This document shows, one piece after another, positions 25,481-38,200 of a stretch of 64,000 nt of DNA. The stretch lies in the NCBI GenBank assembly GCA_946811185.2, contig OX328097.1, forward strand, positions 61,905,063 to 61,969,062, given 5' to 3'. The notes beneath the pieces were generated by a model. It had not been told where the DNA came from and searched no databases. It saw only the letters and a list, made by a program, of their open reading frames with translations. The DNA comes from Hippopus hippopus (taxonomy: Eukaryota > Mollusca > Bivalvia > Cardiida > Cardiidae). The stretch's first letter is position 1. Each line of letters begins with the position of its first letter. A program made the translations under genes and the position numbers.

Positions 25481-25790
25481 TTTGATTCTATAAATAGGTA
25501 TCCGAAGCAGTGGCTAAACATTTTGATTACTCGAAAATTTACTTCGAAAATTTGTCGACGAAAGCTTTTATGGTCAGAGGCTTTTTTCTAACAATGCCAA
25601 GGTATTATAAAATTCAGTACAAGGCTTTAAACTCGGCGGGAAGTTTGCAGGCATACGATGTTCTTTGAACGAAAGTCGGACACTTTTTAGATAAAATCTT
25701 TGTTCATCAATACCATCAATACTATCACATGAAGTTTACACCTACTTCACTCGCGAAATTACTGTTATATGATATCAATATAAAACTGAC

Positions 25791-25923
25791 CTTCCCTGTC
25801 CATTTCACACCTTTATAGATACATATGAAGACAAGACACCACGCAACAAGTAATGATATCGCTAGTCCTGGGACAACCTTGCCTGGAGTCTCAATACCGT
25901 CTGACATGCGCAGTACACCGTTT
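25791..25923 (-). CDS. SLC6 symporter, exon 5 (TM4)
   Basis: 133 nt, phase 2 to phase 0. Acceptor ttctccag, donor AAG|GTCAGT. Reads NGVLRMSDGIETPG, then a TM4 helix and YKGVKWTGK, a signature of the family at this junction. Confidence 0.88.
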
Positions 25924-26426
25924 CTGGAGAACATTGGTTCACGTGTTAGGGGTATGGTAAGATCAGGGGCCGTATTCACTAGCCATTCTAAAGAACGTTC
26001 TATGTTTTATTCTCCAGATTTTTTTCTAAATTTAAAAGTAGCGCAACTTCTAATTGGCTAAATCATAAACCACCTTCTAATGGACAAAGCTGTCTTGGAG
26101 AAAAATTAATAACCAAATTCATTCAACACCTATAAATGATGCAATTAAAATACGAGCCTAATCAAAATCTCAAATACAACTGACCGGAAAATTTTTCCGT
26201 AGAAGTCATGTGCTATGTGTAAAAAACATTATCATGTACAAGGACTAACGTTACTTTTGTGTATTAACGTTCGGGTCTTTCAGCAAAATCCTTATTAAAA
26301 CGTTCGGCTAACAAGACGAGGCACCAAAAAACCTATATTAACGTATTTACAGAAACTTCGTCTGTTATTTGTCATCAACTTTTTAAAAAATCGTTTTATG
26401 CAGAATTTAATATTATCAGATATGTT

Positions 26427-26850
26427 TAGTGGCATATTTCTGCCACGAGATACAAGATAACTACCATGATAATTTTAGAAAACTATCGCGATAAATCAAA
26501 GTTTCCTGGAAATTTTATCTAGATAGTGAAAAGTTTTCTGAAAAAATATCACGATAAACTTTGCTATCAAGAAAAATTTACACTAATCAGTAAATATTTT
26601 AACGCAAAGTTTCTCATTTGTGCACGAAGCTGAGATTCGAGATAAGATTGTCGTGATAGTTTTACCCGTTTCTCGATATCTATAAATAGAAAAATTCAGC
26701 TTTACAACATGGCAGTAAGTTAAAATTCGAATTATTTACAGCTGTAGCTTAATTGGTAAATTTTGACTACACATGTAATGAACTGAAACACAACTGTTTA
26801 AACACAAAGACGACTCGAAATGCCTCTTACGAACAACTTTTAAACCATTC
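26427..26850. mobile_element. Family A inverted-repeat element, truncated, with empty site
   Basis: Begins tagtggcatatttctgccac and is colinear with 1629-1803 joined to 4266 onward. Here cacgaagctgagattcg reads through without the 2454-bp insertion, so it is the empty-site control for the 1804-4257 element. The right end is lost. Confidence 0.65.
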
Positions 26851-27319
26851 TATTGTCACGTGCTATCTAATATGTGAAGAAAAGTATGATCCTAGTATCA
26901 TTATAGAGTCCTCCAGATCAATCGTATTCTGCAAAAGGCAGTTTTTATACTTGTGAAAAGATCATTATCTTCAACATGATGTAACATTACATCTTGGAAA
27001 ATCTTTTGCACAGATCAGATTATATCGAACTAGGACATCTTGACACAAATACTGCAATCCTGTTACGATAATACAGTTGAAAATTTTTCAATAGAATGAT
27101 GGAAAAAGAGGAATTAATTGTAACATACAATTGTTTTTCCAACAGTATTTTCCATACAATTCAAAATCGGACTCTACCTTCCACTGAGAGGAAAACTATT
27201 TGAATGGAAGGCAAATTCACTAGTAACCCCACTTTTCATTAAACGGTATTATGCTGACAGAAATGAAATTCAAAGGAGAAAAAGAAGTATAAGAGAAAAG
27301 TATGAGAGGAAATGTATAC

Positions 27320-27445
27320 TCCCAAAATTCCACGACTGCATCAACAGGTTTGGTGGCACCGGATGTTACGTTTGTTGTCGAACAATTCGCCATTGAGCAG
27401 TTGAACACTGACGTGGTATTTAAAGTCATACCAGAGACAAAACAC
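27320..27445 (-). CDS. SLC6 symporter, exon 4 (extracellular loop 2)
   Basis: 126 nt, phase 2 to phase 2, donor GGGA|GTATAC. Carries the second EL2 cysteine (RCFVSG) and four N-glycosylation sequons (NTT, NCS, NCS, NVT), as expected for the large glycosylated loop. Ends with PVDAVVEFWE, the typical lead into TM4. Confidence 0.87.
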
Positions 27446-27952
27446 CTGTGAAAAACGGACTAGATTTTTAGTTTGAAATCAATATCGAAAGATTGCGGTG
27501 CGACAGTCGCACAATGTATACATGCTGTCAATAACAAAGACTCCAAATATTGCAACATCAGGGCTGAGATTTGGTCGGAATATCTCACAAGCTGGCGAAC
27601 AGTCACGGTAGTTTCAACGTCATACAGCATATTCTGTGCAGCTTGTTCTTGATCTAAAGTGTCTTGAAAATCAAGTGAAATTGATGAAAGGTTGTATGGG
27701 CAAAAGAAAGTTATTTGACTCATTTAAAAAAAAAAAAAATCTAAAAACTTTACTTATTTTGAAGATTTTGGCTTGAAACACAGTAATTTGTTGTCTTTGT
27801 CCTTGTTCTTGCTTGGATCATTTCGTTATCGTGGGTCTTTAATTTCATCTACGTTCCAACAGTTCATCGCTCGATAAACCGATCCATTGGCTATTTTATG
27901 AATGAATTGCGATCCATCGACTTGAATTAAACTATACGAAACCTATTCAGAC

Positions 27953-28097
27953 CTTTCTGTGTTCCATGCATTTCCACAGGTTGTCCAGGGTAGTTCGGTT
28001 GTGAACGATACAGCGATGTAGTAGATAGCCCAAGCGATCACAATAATATAGTAAACGCTTTGAAACGCCATAACAACTTGAGCTGCAAACCCTAGAC
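27953..28097 (-). CDS. SLC6 symporter, exon 3 (TM3 and start of EL2)
   Basis: 145 nt, phase 1 to phase 2. Encodes [17 protein letters not shown], a TM3 helix, then [14 protein letters not shown]. The cysteine here is the first of the conserved EL2 disulphide pair. Confidence 0.88.
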
Positions 28098-28451
28098 CTT
28101 TGACAAAGGTAAGTAAAAATAATAAAGGGTTATAGTTGCATAAATATATTGAGAGGCATAAAGTTAAGAGTTACAAGTCAATAAAATAGGAAAAATGCAT
28201 TGACGATAGTAACCTTGCTTGATCGATGTTGACGTATCTTTGGACTTTGATGTTTTTTTTTTCTTTCGAATATTACAAGTGAGGATAAGTACCTTAGGAA
28301 TACTACATGGGCTCAAGGCGAGGAAATTAGAAAAGCCTAGTACATGGCATTGTGTAAATACTGTACCAGATTGTGCTACCGTAAGATAAGACAGTTGGAA
28401 TATAACACAATTCTCCTGCGCATTTATCAAATTTGAAGGTAAAAAACGAAC

Positions 28452-28583
28452 CTCGGAAAGCTGGGACAAGGTTCCAGGCTCGAACACAACCAGCTCTGGT
28501 ATACTGTCCGATGCTTGTCTCGAGTATAAAGACAGGAGCAGCCGCACAGAAAAATGAAATTAAGTATGGAATCAGAAAAGCAC
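28452..28583 (-). CDS. SLC6 symporter, exon 2 (TM2)
   Basis: Acceptor tttcatttcag, donor GAG|GTTCG; 132 nt, phase 1 to phase 1. Begins GAFLIPYLISFF and ends AWNLVPAFR, with ETSIGQYTRAG between, the conserved end of TM2 and first intracellular loop in SLC6 proteins. Confidence 0.88.
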
Positions 28584-29143
28584 CTGAAATGAAAATATCA
28601 CCTGCTTACTCACTGCTTTTTGTCTTTTGAATGAAACGGGAAGCGGTTTCAAGCTGGATGACCCTTTCAAAAGTACCAGCGCTTGTCGTGATACAAATTA
28701 TTTCATAAACGGCCAATGCGAACAGCATAATATAATGAAAGTTTCTCCGGCCACACTGAATAAAAAAGAACTGTTGTATTCCTCAAGGTTAAAGTTACTT
28801 ACTGACATTGAAAGAGCAAGAGCTAAAGCTTCTCGATGACTGTGATTGAGACCTTATCAGTGTTCGTGGCGAGAGGTGGGTAGTACCTTGGAAAAAGATC
28901 TGGGAACCGTCACAATTGAAATGAAAAACACTACTCTGACCTGTGATCGAACCCTATTGAATTGGTGTGAGGCGGCAATCTCGCTTGACCGCTTCCTAAA
29001 CCCTGATGCATCTGGTATTGCCATGTTATAGCTAAAATATTGTGGCTGAAATCCGTTGCCATCACGGTTCAAATAAAGACTTACGCTAAAACTTATAACA
29101 TAAAAAGAGCAAACTACAATGCAACTGTATGAGCGTAACATAC

Positions 29144-29396
29144 CCCCTCCATTCTTGTAGCATAAATAAGGAAATCTCCAAATGTTTCCCAGCCCTACAG
29201 CACAGCCCACACAAGCCATAATAAAATCTAACTGGGAGGACCATGATTGTCTTTTATCCGTACAGTAGTCATCTGAACTGGATATCCAAGGCTGCATACA
29301 TTCAAGTTTACCTTGTTTGGCTGTTTGATGTTTTGTATCATCGGCGTCTTCTATTGGCCGCTCTGTCGAGCATTGTTTCATAGGGTCTAACTCCAT
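29144..29396 (-). CDS. SLC6 symporter, exon 1 (N-tail and TM1)
   Basis: Starts at the ATG at 29396 (MELDPM). An acceptor-like aaatttcag sits just upstream of it and the frame stays open to 29621, so a longer or earlier start is possible. The exon encodes a hydrophilic N-terminal tail, then [14 protein letters not shown] and the TM1 motif [15 protein letters not shown]. It ends at donor G|GTATGT in phase 1. Confidence 0.88.
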
Positions 29397-30033
29397 CCTA
29401 GACTGAAATTTCAATTCTTTTTGTTCAGTAAATTGTTGCTTATTATTCTTAAAATATAAATTAAGTCGCTTGTTCAAAAAGGCGTAATTTGGAACGTATG
29501 AAGAAAACACAACAGCTAAAGTGAGTACTTCCATGTAGTGCGACAACGGAACTTCGTGGCGTATTGCCTTGTTTGCTCTTCTTGGTCTACCATTTCTATC
29601 ATTAATTTTAGTCTTATTCACTTTGGAGTCAAAATTACATAGGCGACGTACGTTTCTGTCTGTTGTATATATATTCTACACATTTTGCTTGGTTCTTTTA
29701 GGTAAAATTTGCCATTGTTTCCATGAACCCTTTCGGCGACAAAGGCAATGCAAACTGCTTTAGTGGTCATTGGAGAACAACGTCTTCTTATCTTCGATCT
29801 ACCATGTCCGATTTTAGTATGATAACCAAAGGAAGCTATAGCCATATCACTTCTGGATTAATTGTACAATGAATCGATTTTGGGATGTTCAACAATTGCA
29901 CGACTGATCTTGGCACTGTATTTAGTGTTAATACCTTTGTTAGCCTCAACATCGCACTTCTTTACTTATGCAAATGACCAAAAGATTTTTCATATCCAAT
30001 GTTCAAAGTTATGAACGATCAGCTCAAATATAT
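29397..30033. other. Upstream flank of the SLC6 gene
   Basis: The frame of exon 1 is open up to 29621 and could be 5' coding or UTR. No confident promoter was read. No other gene was seen. Confidence 0.4.
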
Positions 30034-31563
30034 ATGAACCACGCTCTGTGGAAAGGGGGCTTAATGCATCTGCGAAAAGTATCGACCTAGGTCAGCCTGC
30101 GCAGTCCGCGCAGGCTGATCTGGGCCGAAACTTTTCGCTATGGGTCAATTTTCTGGATGTGAAAGGATCTGTGTACCTAATGATTAAGTCGGTTGTTAAA
30201 AGAAGTGGCTATTATGGCACGGGTAGCAAACTTCATATTCAGAGCCAATGGCTCTGACGAGAAAATGTGTTGGTCTTCCGTTTCTGAAGATGTCGGCTGA
30301 AAAACATCCAAAAAACGGGCAAGCTTATCATTATTTGTAATCATGTGTTCTTATGTCTTTGAAATTCCAAACAAGGAGAATGTCATGCAATGCTCTGGTC
30401 TTTCAACGTGTTTTCTACAATACGGAAAGTTGTAACAAGTGTATGATGTTGTCTGAATCAGTTGTGGCGTGGGTTGACCTTAGCTAAAATAATACGTCAC
30501 GGACCTAAATTCAGTCTATTATTGCCATATAATTGGCAATTAAAAGAGAGTCTTGCTGTCCCAAAAGCGTGAATTAATGTCTTGAAATGTTATACTCACT
30601 GCTGGTAAAGAATTGAAAAGAAATAGGACAAACTATGATGAAAATAAAGAAGGGCTCTGATTATGTGGATCGGCTCTGAATATGTAAGTCGGCACCAATT
30701 GATGAGGGCTTCCTTTCAAAAATTTAGTTTTCTGTAAAAATTTACTTAGGAAGTAGGCTTTGTTTTTCCGTTAATACCTTTCAGTCCAAAATGTAGTACT
30801 TTTGCTGGATGGAACATGACCGAATTTATGAAAATACAAAGGACTGGTATTGTCACAATTGAAAAATCCTGTTGAACATTAGTCTATCTGACAAAAATAC
30901 TACAGTTTGGACTAAAAGGTATTAACGGAAAAACAAAGCCTACTTCCTAAGTAAATTTTTACAGAAAACTAATTTTTGAAAGGAAGCCCTCACCAATCGG
31001 TGCCGACTTACATATTCAGAGCCGATCCACATAATCAGAGCCCTTCTTTATTTTCATCATTTTTGTGCTATTTCTTTCCAATTCTCTACCAGCAGTGAAT
31101 GCAACATTTCAAGACATTAATTCACGCTTTTGGGACAGCAAGACTCTCTTTTAATTGCCAATTATATGGCAATAATAGACTGAATTTAGGTCCGTAACGT
31201 ATTATTTTAGCTAAGGTCAACCCACGCCACAACTGATTCAGACAACATCGTACACTTGTTACAAATTTCAGAAATGTAGAAATACGTTGAAAGACCAGAG
31301 CATTGCATGACATTCTCCTTTTTTGGAATTTCAAAGACATAAGAACACATGATTACAAATAATGACAAGCTTACCTGTTTTTTGGGTGTTTTTCAGCCTG
31401 CATCTTCAGAAACGGAAGACCAACACAACATTTTCTCGTCAGAGCCATTGGCTCTGAATATGAAGTTTCCTACCCGTGATGGATCTATACTTATGTGATG
31501 GCTTGCTTGATATAATGCATCACGGAGATGCATTAAGCCCCCTTTTGCCAGAGTGCAGCTCAT
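30034..31563. mobile_element. MITE of the ATGAGCCATGCTCTG family, split by a nested fold-back
   Basis: Left half 30034-30217 (atgaaccacgctctgtgg...), right half 31479-31563 (…ccagagtgcagctcat). The halves join at atgg, as in the intact copy at 32903-33170 (tttatggatccac). Confidence 0.75.
30218..31478. mobile_element. Large palindromic fold-back element with 4-bp target duplication
   Basis: 1261 bp. Arms of about 570 bp start cacgggtagcaaacttcat and end with the complement; they are highly similar, around a spacer of roughly 120 bp near 30790-30915. The flanks are atgg at 30214-30217 and 31479-31482. No transposase is encoded. The 4-bp duplication does not by itself identify the superfamily. 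Confidence 0.8.
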
Positions 31564-31565
31564 AT

Positions 31566-31831
31566 ATATCAGATATGCTCTGTGAAAAGAGGGTTTGATG
31601 CATTTGCAAAAAGCATCGACCTATGTCATCCAGCGCAGCCTGCGCAGGCTGACCTGAGTCGACAGTACATGTATTTGCTATTTTTACATTTTCTTCGTGT
31701 CAAAAGACCATTCGAAATCTTAATCAAGTTGGTTTGTACATAAGAAGTGATCAAAATTATACGACAAATCGCTTAATGTAATGCATCACGAAGATGCTTT
31801 AAATCCCGTCTTGCCAGAGCGTCCCTCATAT
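31566..31831. mobile_element. MITE of the ATGAGCCATGCTCTG family
   Basis: Degraded copy (atatgctctgtgaaaagagg to ccagagcgtccctcata), immediately next to the copy at 30034-31563. Confidence 0.55.
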
Positions 31832-32440
31832 ATAAGTAATCCATGAGATAAGACAACATGTTTTCTTGCAATAAAAAAGATAATTTCTGGCATATCTATT
31901 TTATCACATAACGTCCCTTGTTTTCAGTGTAATAGTCTATACCCATTACGAATTTTCTTTTATCACATAAAACCTCCCCCGGCAGTGTATTAAACCCATG
32001 ACTTATTTTCGATAATACACTAGTGTATTATCGTTTTTTGGGTCCCGGTTCTGATCAGTTTTCAGTCATGAGCGCGTGAAGCCAGAGAAACCAACCACAG
32101 TTTGTGCGGGAATTTGTACTGTTACTCCGTTTCATGGAAAAATGACGTCATTGTTGCTAAGACGTATGCGCGTGGAAAGTTTTTGATTTTTATGTTTGAT
32201 AAAAACCAAGAAATGCAGCGAAAGTCTCTTAAAATCAATATTTTTGCGGAAACAGGTGGACTTAACCCCTCTATAAACCATTTCATTCTTCTTTCGGTGT
32301 AAATATCAAAGAACTATCTACTTGTGTATATACACATTTGAAACCAAACTACAACTGTAAACATGGACCCGTAAACGGTATAGAGTATAAGGTGATGATG
32401 CAGGATATTTTTCTGTCTGTCATTCGTTTTATGTGATAAA

Positions 32441-32592
32441 TAGAATCTCACATTCGTGTTTATGTATTATCATTTTTATCAAACTCGTTGACTAAAATGT
32501 ATTTGACGCTCGCCAAGGCTCGCGTCATACAATTTTAGTCAACTCGTTTGATAAAAATGATAATACATAAACACGAATGTAAGATCCTCTAT
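32441..32592. repeat. Fold-back repeat
   Basis: Two arms of about 70 bp: gaatctcacattcgtgttta and its complement meet around gctcgccaaggctcgcg. Confidence 0.65.
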
Positions 32593-32729
32593 ATCTTATA
32601 CACGTTTGATATCATATTTGTTTGACATCATTTTTGACGTCATTTTGTACGTATTTTATTGAAGCGAATGGGTTTTACGGATATTACCGCGGTTGCATGC
32701 TATATTTCGTGAAATTTCGTTATGTGATA

Positions 32730-32887
32730 AAAAGAATCTGACATTCGTTGGCGTTTGAGATAAAAGTTTATTAAACTGGTCAAGGAAAAATGTTATTAAA
32801 CTCGCGAAAGGCTCGCTTAATAACATTTTCCTAGACTCGTTTAATAAAATTTTATCTCAAAAGCCAACTCATGTCAGATCCTATATA
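32730..32887. repeat. Fold-back repeat
   Basis: Arms start aagaatctgacattcgttgg and end with the complement, meeting around ctcgcgaaaggctcgc. Same family as 32441-32592. Confidence 0.65.
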
Positions 32888-32902
32888 TCTTACTGAGATT
32901 AC

Positions 32903-33170
32903 ATATGAGCCATGCTTTTTGAAAAGGGGGCTTAATGCGTCTGCAAAAAGTATCGACTCAGGTCAGACTCTGCAGTCCGCGCAGGCTAACCAGAGTCAGT
33001 ACTTTTTGCTACTGGTCAAATTTTCTGCATGTCAAAGGATATGTGTACCTCATGATTCAGTCGGTTGTTTTACAAGATGGATTTTATGGATCCACAGTCA
33101 TGTGATAACTTACTTAGTATCATGCATCACGCAGATGCAACAAACCTCCATTCCCCAGAGCATAGCTCAC
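32903..33170. mobile_element. MITE of the ATGAGCCATGCTCTG family
   Basis: Nearly full copy with both ends and a central hairpin. Serves as the uninterrupted reference for the split copy at 30034-31563. Confidence 0.65.
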
Positions 33171-34117
33171 TTACATGTACATGTTTACACATTGACAAAA
33201 AATACTGTGTGAATTGTAACAATCTCTCTGTCCATTTCATCAAAAGATATTCACTCTGGTCATGCATATAATAAATCAAAGTAAATACGAAAATTCTCTT
33301 TCACAGCAATCAATTAAGTTCTACTTACATACTTTTACAATTTGTTTCTAGGATTCTGTAATTCATTGCGGGAAACTTTGTCCACGAATTAAAATTGGGC
33401 GGGATTGTCGCTACTTCAGGATGTCATCCTATACGTAAGAGAACAAGAAAGAGAAAAATTATACCTTTTAAATTTCCAGTATACAGGTATCGTAAAGTTT
33501 TGATCGTAAGTAATACCCAATTGCCTGAATATCAAACTATGATGAATGACTGACTACTAAATAAAATTAAACTTACTGGCCCGTAACCATTCTATTAACA
33601 TTTGTCTACGCTTCAGCCCATGTTCATACCGTAACCTGTTCAACTAGACATCGACAAGATAAATTAATCTACAAACATGTATGTTAATTTCATTTAATAG
33701 AATTCTGTGCTAGATCGATGGGCAAAAAACAGAGTAAAGGTGTTGTAATGAAAGTAAATCCGCCAAATTTTACGTTATACAGAAAGGATAGTAATAGACA
33801 CAAGGAAAGTCATAAGGGTGACCAAGAATATTGTCCGGACATACTGTCTAATGAATGACTGAAGATAATGGACTGTCATATATCAAAGAAAAATTCATTG
33901 AGAGAGGAATGCTCAGGACTGACTGAATGATGTTTTACGGTGATTTCAACATTAATCCATAGCGCAAGATCTGCTATTCATGTCTGTCCTAGGTTTCATT
34001 AGTTCTAAGCTATGTCTCTTAGTAGTCTTTTCCGCGTGAAATGCTTTTTTCTAAATTTCATCAAGGACACTTTGAATCGATTTCTAAATGTAATATCGTC
34101 TTAAGATCACTTTTGTA
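33171..34117. other. Intergenic, nothing recognised
   Basis: AT-rich; no domain-bearing frame, RNA gene or inverted repeat was recognised. Confidence 0.5.
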
Positions 34118-34710
34118 TGGTGCCATATTTCTGCCGTGAGATACGAGATTGCTATTGCGATAATTTAAGAAAACTATCGTGATAAAACAAAGTTTCCTGG
34201 AAATCTTATCTAGATAATAAAAATTTTCACGATAAAAATATCGCGATAATTCTGTTTTTTTTTTTTTGTTTTGTTTTCGTGCCCATAACTGACATTCACG
34301 GTGTCTATAATTAGATACGGTTTCGGGACATCTACGTGTATAACCTTATGAATTCTCCCTTCCCTGAATGGTTTTAAAGTTTTTCGTAGGAGGCATTTCG
34401 AGTCGTCTTTGTGATTTTACAGACTTCTGTTCATTTCGAGTCTTGTCAAAATTTACCAATTGAGCTACAATTGTTATTGATTCGAATTTTTACTAACTGC
34501 AATTTTGTGTAGTCAAAAACTACCGAGTTCATCCAAATGATAAATTTTCTATTTATAGATATCGAGAAACAAATAGAACTATCACGATAATTTTATCTCG
34601 AATGTCAGCTTCGTGCACGATTGAGAAATTTTGCGTTAAAATATTAAGTTTATCGTGATTTTTTTTTCAGAAAACTTTTAACTATCTCGATAAAATTTTG
34701 TTAGGCACGA
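34118..34710. mobile_element. Family A inverted-repeat element, reverse orientation, truncated
   Basis: Begins tggtgccatatttctgccg and is colinear with the complement of 4266-5517 followed by 1745-1803. The site cagcttcgtgcacgatt near 34608 is again unoccupied. Confidence 0.6.
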
Positions 34711-34997
34711 TCTTGTCTGATTACTGAAACAGATTTCATTCAAAACTTTATGATCAGTTCGGGTTTGTTATGCAACCGTCTGCATGACTGAAAAACATGG
34801 CAGCGGCTCTGTCTGCAATCCGACATGAAAGTGATTAGATTGATTTTGAAATGAATCTGCCCATTATTGATTAAGAAAGCGACTGAATATTTTCAAATAA
34901 ACATGTCTTCTTAAGGTAAATCAAGGGTTTTTTTTTTACGTAACAATTCCGGTTTTAGGGAGATTGGATAGGCTATTCGGCCCTCAGGTTACCTCAT

Positions 34998-35225
34998 CAT
35001 GCCATATGGCTTGCAACACGCGAAAAGGGACATTCGGACTAATCTGAGACGGCACTTTACGACTACATTAGATTTTGTGCTACAGTAGACTTGCGCAAAA
35101 CAGAAAATTACATAAAAACGGAAAGTGTCGTTTCGGATTAGCCTGTGCGGACTGCGCAGGCTGATCCGAGACGACGCTTTACGCAAATGTCCGAACGTCC
35201 CTTTTTGCGTGTTGTAGGCCATATT
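34998..35225. mobile_element. MITE with CCTGCAACACGCGAAAAGG ends, internal deletion
   Basis: Starts tatggcttgcaacacgcgaa and ends gcgtgttgtaggccata. Compared with 18927-19192 it lacks the first internal hairpin. Confidence 0.65.
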
Positions 35226-38200
35226 TTATCAGAGTGCAACGGATGTATTTGAGTTTAAAAGTTTACTGGTATATAATAAATGTTAAAAAAGAAAAAAAAA
35301 AAATGCTACAGTATCCCCTTACTGTATTAACATAGTGTGCACTGCATTCCTAAAGCCGCATTAAATATTATCTATCCTACCACATACCCTTAATAGGATG
35401 ATAGGTGGGCAGGCATCCATAGGTATTTGATTGGTTAAAACAGCACCGAAAAAAACATCTGATGTAAAAATCAAATACCTAAATGAGGACATGAACAAAA
35501 TTAGATTATGAACGACAGTGTCTTGATTAACGGTACTGTTCTACTTCATCTCCTCAACCTATCCCATTTATCATCATCATTGATCTCCTCAATCACAAAT
35601 TTCACTAAAAATCTTATTTTCTTGGAAGAAGAACAGTAATGGAATATAGTTTTTGACGTAAATTACAACACAATGAGAGACTAAAAATATTCGCTGATGG
35701 ATGGAACCATTTGCTCTCGGCGACTTCAAGAACGTGAATCCAAATTGTTCGCATGCCATCAAAATGAAATACCTTCGATCATCCTTGCTAAAAAAAGTAT
35801 TTCTGCTGTACCATTCGGAATCTGGCTTTGAATGAGCCTCATATTTATAGAAAAATGAATACAGGGTTATATGACATTCTCCTATTTTTGATATTTGACC
35901 CTGGAACAAAAAAAAAAAATCCCCAACCGCATCCGCCCGATTTACGGTCCCCTGAAGTTCAACCGGATGTTCCCTCATTATTTTTCTTTTCACAACACTT
36001 TGTTGTGATTCAGGTGACAAGCGACCATGGTAATTGACTTACACATGTATACAAGTATAAATGCAGCTTTAATTCCTTTTTCTGTGATGTAAGCTTAAAG
36101 GCACTAAGGTTTAACATCTCAAGTATCGGTTGGACGAGAGAAAAAAAAATAATAAAATCAATTTGCAGCGATTTTTCAACCATAAACACTGAAGCTGGCT
36201 AACATTAGGGCAAGACCATTTGGTTTGGCCAACCAGAAATTGTGCTGCTTTGAAATTTACAAAAATCTTAAATATTCGACTAAAAATACTTTTGATAATG
36301 TTTGGCGAATAGACTTTTTTCTATAAACATGACTTGTACGCAACCAAAATATTGTACATACAATGTACTTTTTGGAAATAAAGAGTCGATTAATAATATT
36401 ATTGGTTGATTGATTGTCTGAGAAGGAATGCCAAATTGGACATTAAATTTCTCCATACTGTTATTTCTTACTCACGCTTAAAGATACATCTGTATTTGTT
36501 TTCAGCCATTTTTCAACCCATGTTATCACTATTTTATGAAAATATAATCATTTTTGTATCTTCATGCCAAAAGTTGCCTCTGACGGCTGCAAGACTGCAC
36601 AGATTATGACAGATAGAAATTGCATTTCATGTTTTGGAAGCCTTCAAAGAAATCGCTGCTGTCGTTTCCAGTTCTAAATTAGGACAAATCCCTTTTATCC
36701 CTCACACCATATACATGATGATTTATCTATGTTAACACGGCTGAGCAATTCTACAAACTTTGAAGTTTAAAAGCATTTTTTTCTCTCTCTCTAGCTGTAA
36801 GGAGGTATCTTAAACGCTTTAATTTTTACACCAAATACATTATAAACACAACACTTCAGTTTATTTATTTTTGCTTTATCTAATTGTAAAACAAGTGCAG
36901 TGTTCTCGTTATGATTTTGAATCTTATCATTTATAAGGAAGATCAATTCGTTTGTTGTTGGTAGGATGAAATTTTATTGATTCAAGATGGGCAAGAACTA
37001 TCTTATCAGCAGTTTTGATAGTTTATATGTCAGTGTTCGTGCGGATATCTGGTCAGTGTATTTCAATATTTATTCAACAAGTTTATGCTTCTAAAAAGAA
37101 TTGAACTATCAAAGCGGGGAAGGGGAGGGCTGTGTTTTTACATGTCCACAGGAAAAAGCCTCGTTACAAACATTGCAACAAAGAGAGAAATTGCTTTTAA
37201 CAGACAATTTATCCTTTTGCTAAAACTTTCTCCACCATAAAATGAAGATTTGAAAGTAGCATTATCTTTAGAAGTTATAGTACTTTCAAATTTAGAAAAT
37301 TCTTGAGAATAAGAATATGAATGTGGTTAAAGATGGTTGGTGATTACGGACCCTGGTTATAGTTTATAACCACGTGATAGGTAATTTCATAACACTTTCA
37401 GCGCTAAAATATAAATCCGACTTCTTCAACGGTTGAAAATAAAATTTACCGAAACTCAGACTTTTAATAAATAATCTTACTAAGCTATCGAACGAAATAA
37501 ATCAAAGATCAGACGGCATGTTCTGTGCATTCTTATCTTGATCTACGATGCCTGCAAGAGGTCCTGTTTTCGCCCATAGCGCTGAAAGAATTAAATGGCT
37601 CAATGGCGGTTAAATAATTAATCGTTTACTAGGTGACAAGACTCGTCCATATTGAAAGCATTTGCAGACGTCTTTTTAGCGGATTTGCTATACAGCAAAT
37701 CCGCTTACTGTGATCGTTTTGGCCGGAACCAAATACATCATGCGTAACGACGCATGCGCGCTCACTTTCAGTTTTGCATGGCTGGCGTAGGGACGAATAA
37801 CACAGATCTACAAATGATATTCAGCTCTGACTTTGAACAAATCATACAAATTATATTTGATTTCTTTATCGAAATTTCGTCAAAACTACAAAAATTGTTT
37901 GTTTGAAATACTCTAAATATTTAAACAAAGTTTGTTCTTTTTTTTTTTTTCAATAGATACTGCCATATGCGTATGAACATTGTTTACACAGACTGCCCCC
38001 ATTTTCATTCAAGAAATGTTCATTCACAACTTGTGTTGTCCGCTGTCGAAATAAACAAGGAGATTAAGCAATAATTTCTAAGTGAAATTACATATTTGAA
38101 CTCTGTTTTATATTGAATATCTTTAACTGTTCAGATAGCTAGCAAGAATTTGGCCGTAAATGATTTTAAAACCCTTTCGATAACGAATACGCAGAAACCA

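Larger units (their letters stand above)
9302..29396 (-). other. SLC6-family Na+/Cl- dependent symporter gene (12 placed exons)
   Basis: A split host gene for a plasma-membrane solute symporter. Twelve exons with GT/AG boundaries and matching phases give about 593 residues, near the usual SLC6 length of 600-650. Family hallmarks include the TM1 sodium-site stretch [14 protein letters not shown], the EL2 cysteine pair, SYNKF after TM6, and GLDSQ at the end of TM8. The motifs FVSVEGF and GGVYVF resemble GABA-transporter-like members (SLC6A1/6/8/13 branch), so GABA, taurine or creatine are the likely substrates; the exact substrate is not decided. The TM6 region reads VWLEGATQVVYSIGIGQGF, with E where many paralogues have D. 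The C-terminal exon was not found. Introns carry many MITEs, SINE-like repeats and a 4-kb Helentron-like array. Confidence 0.9.
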
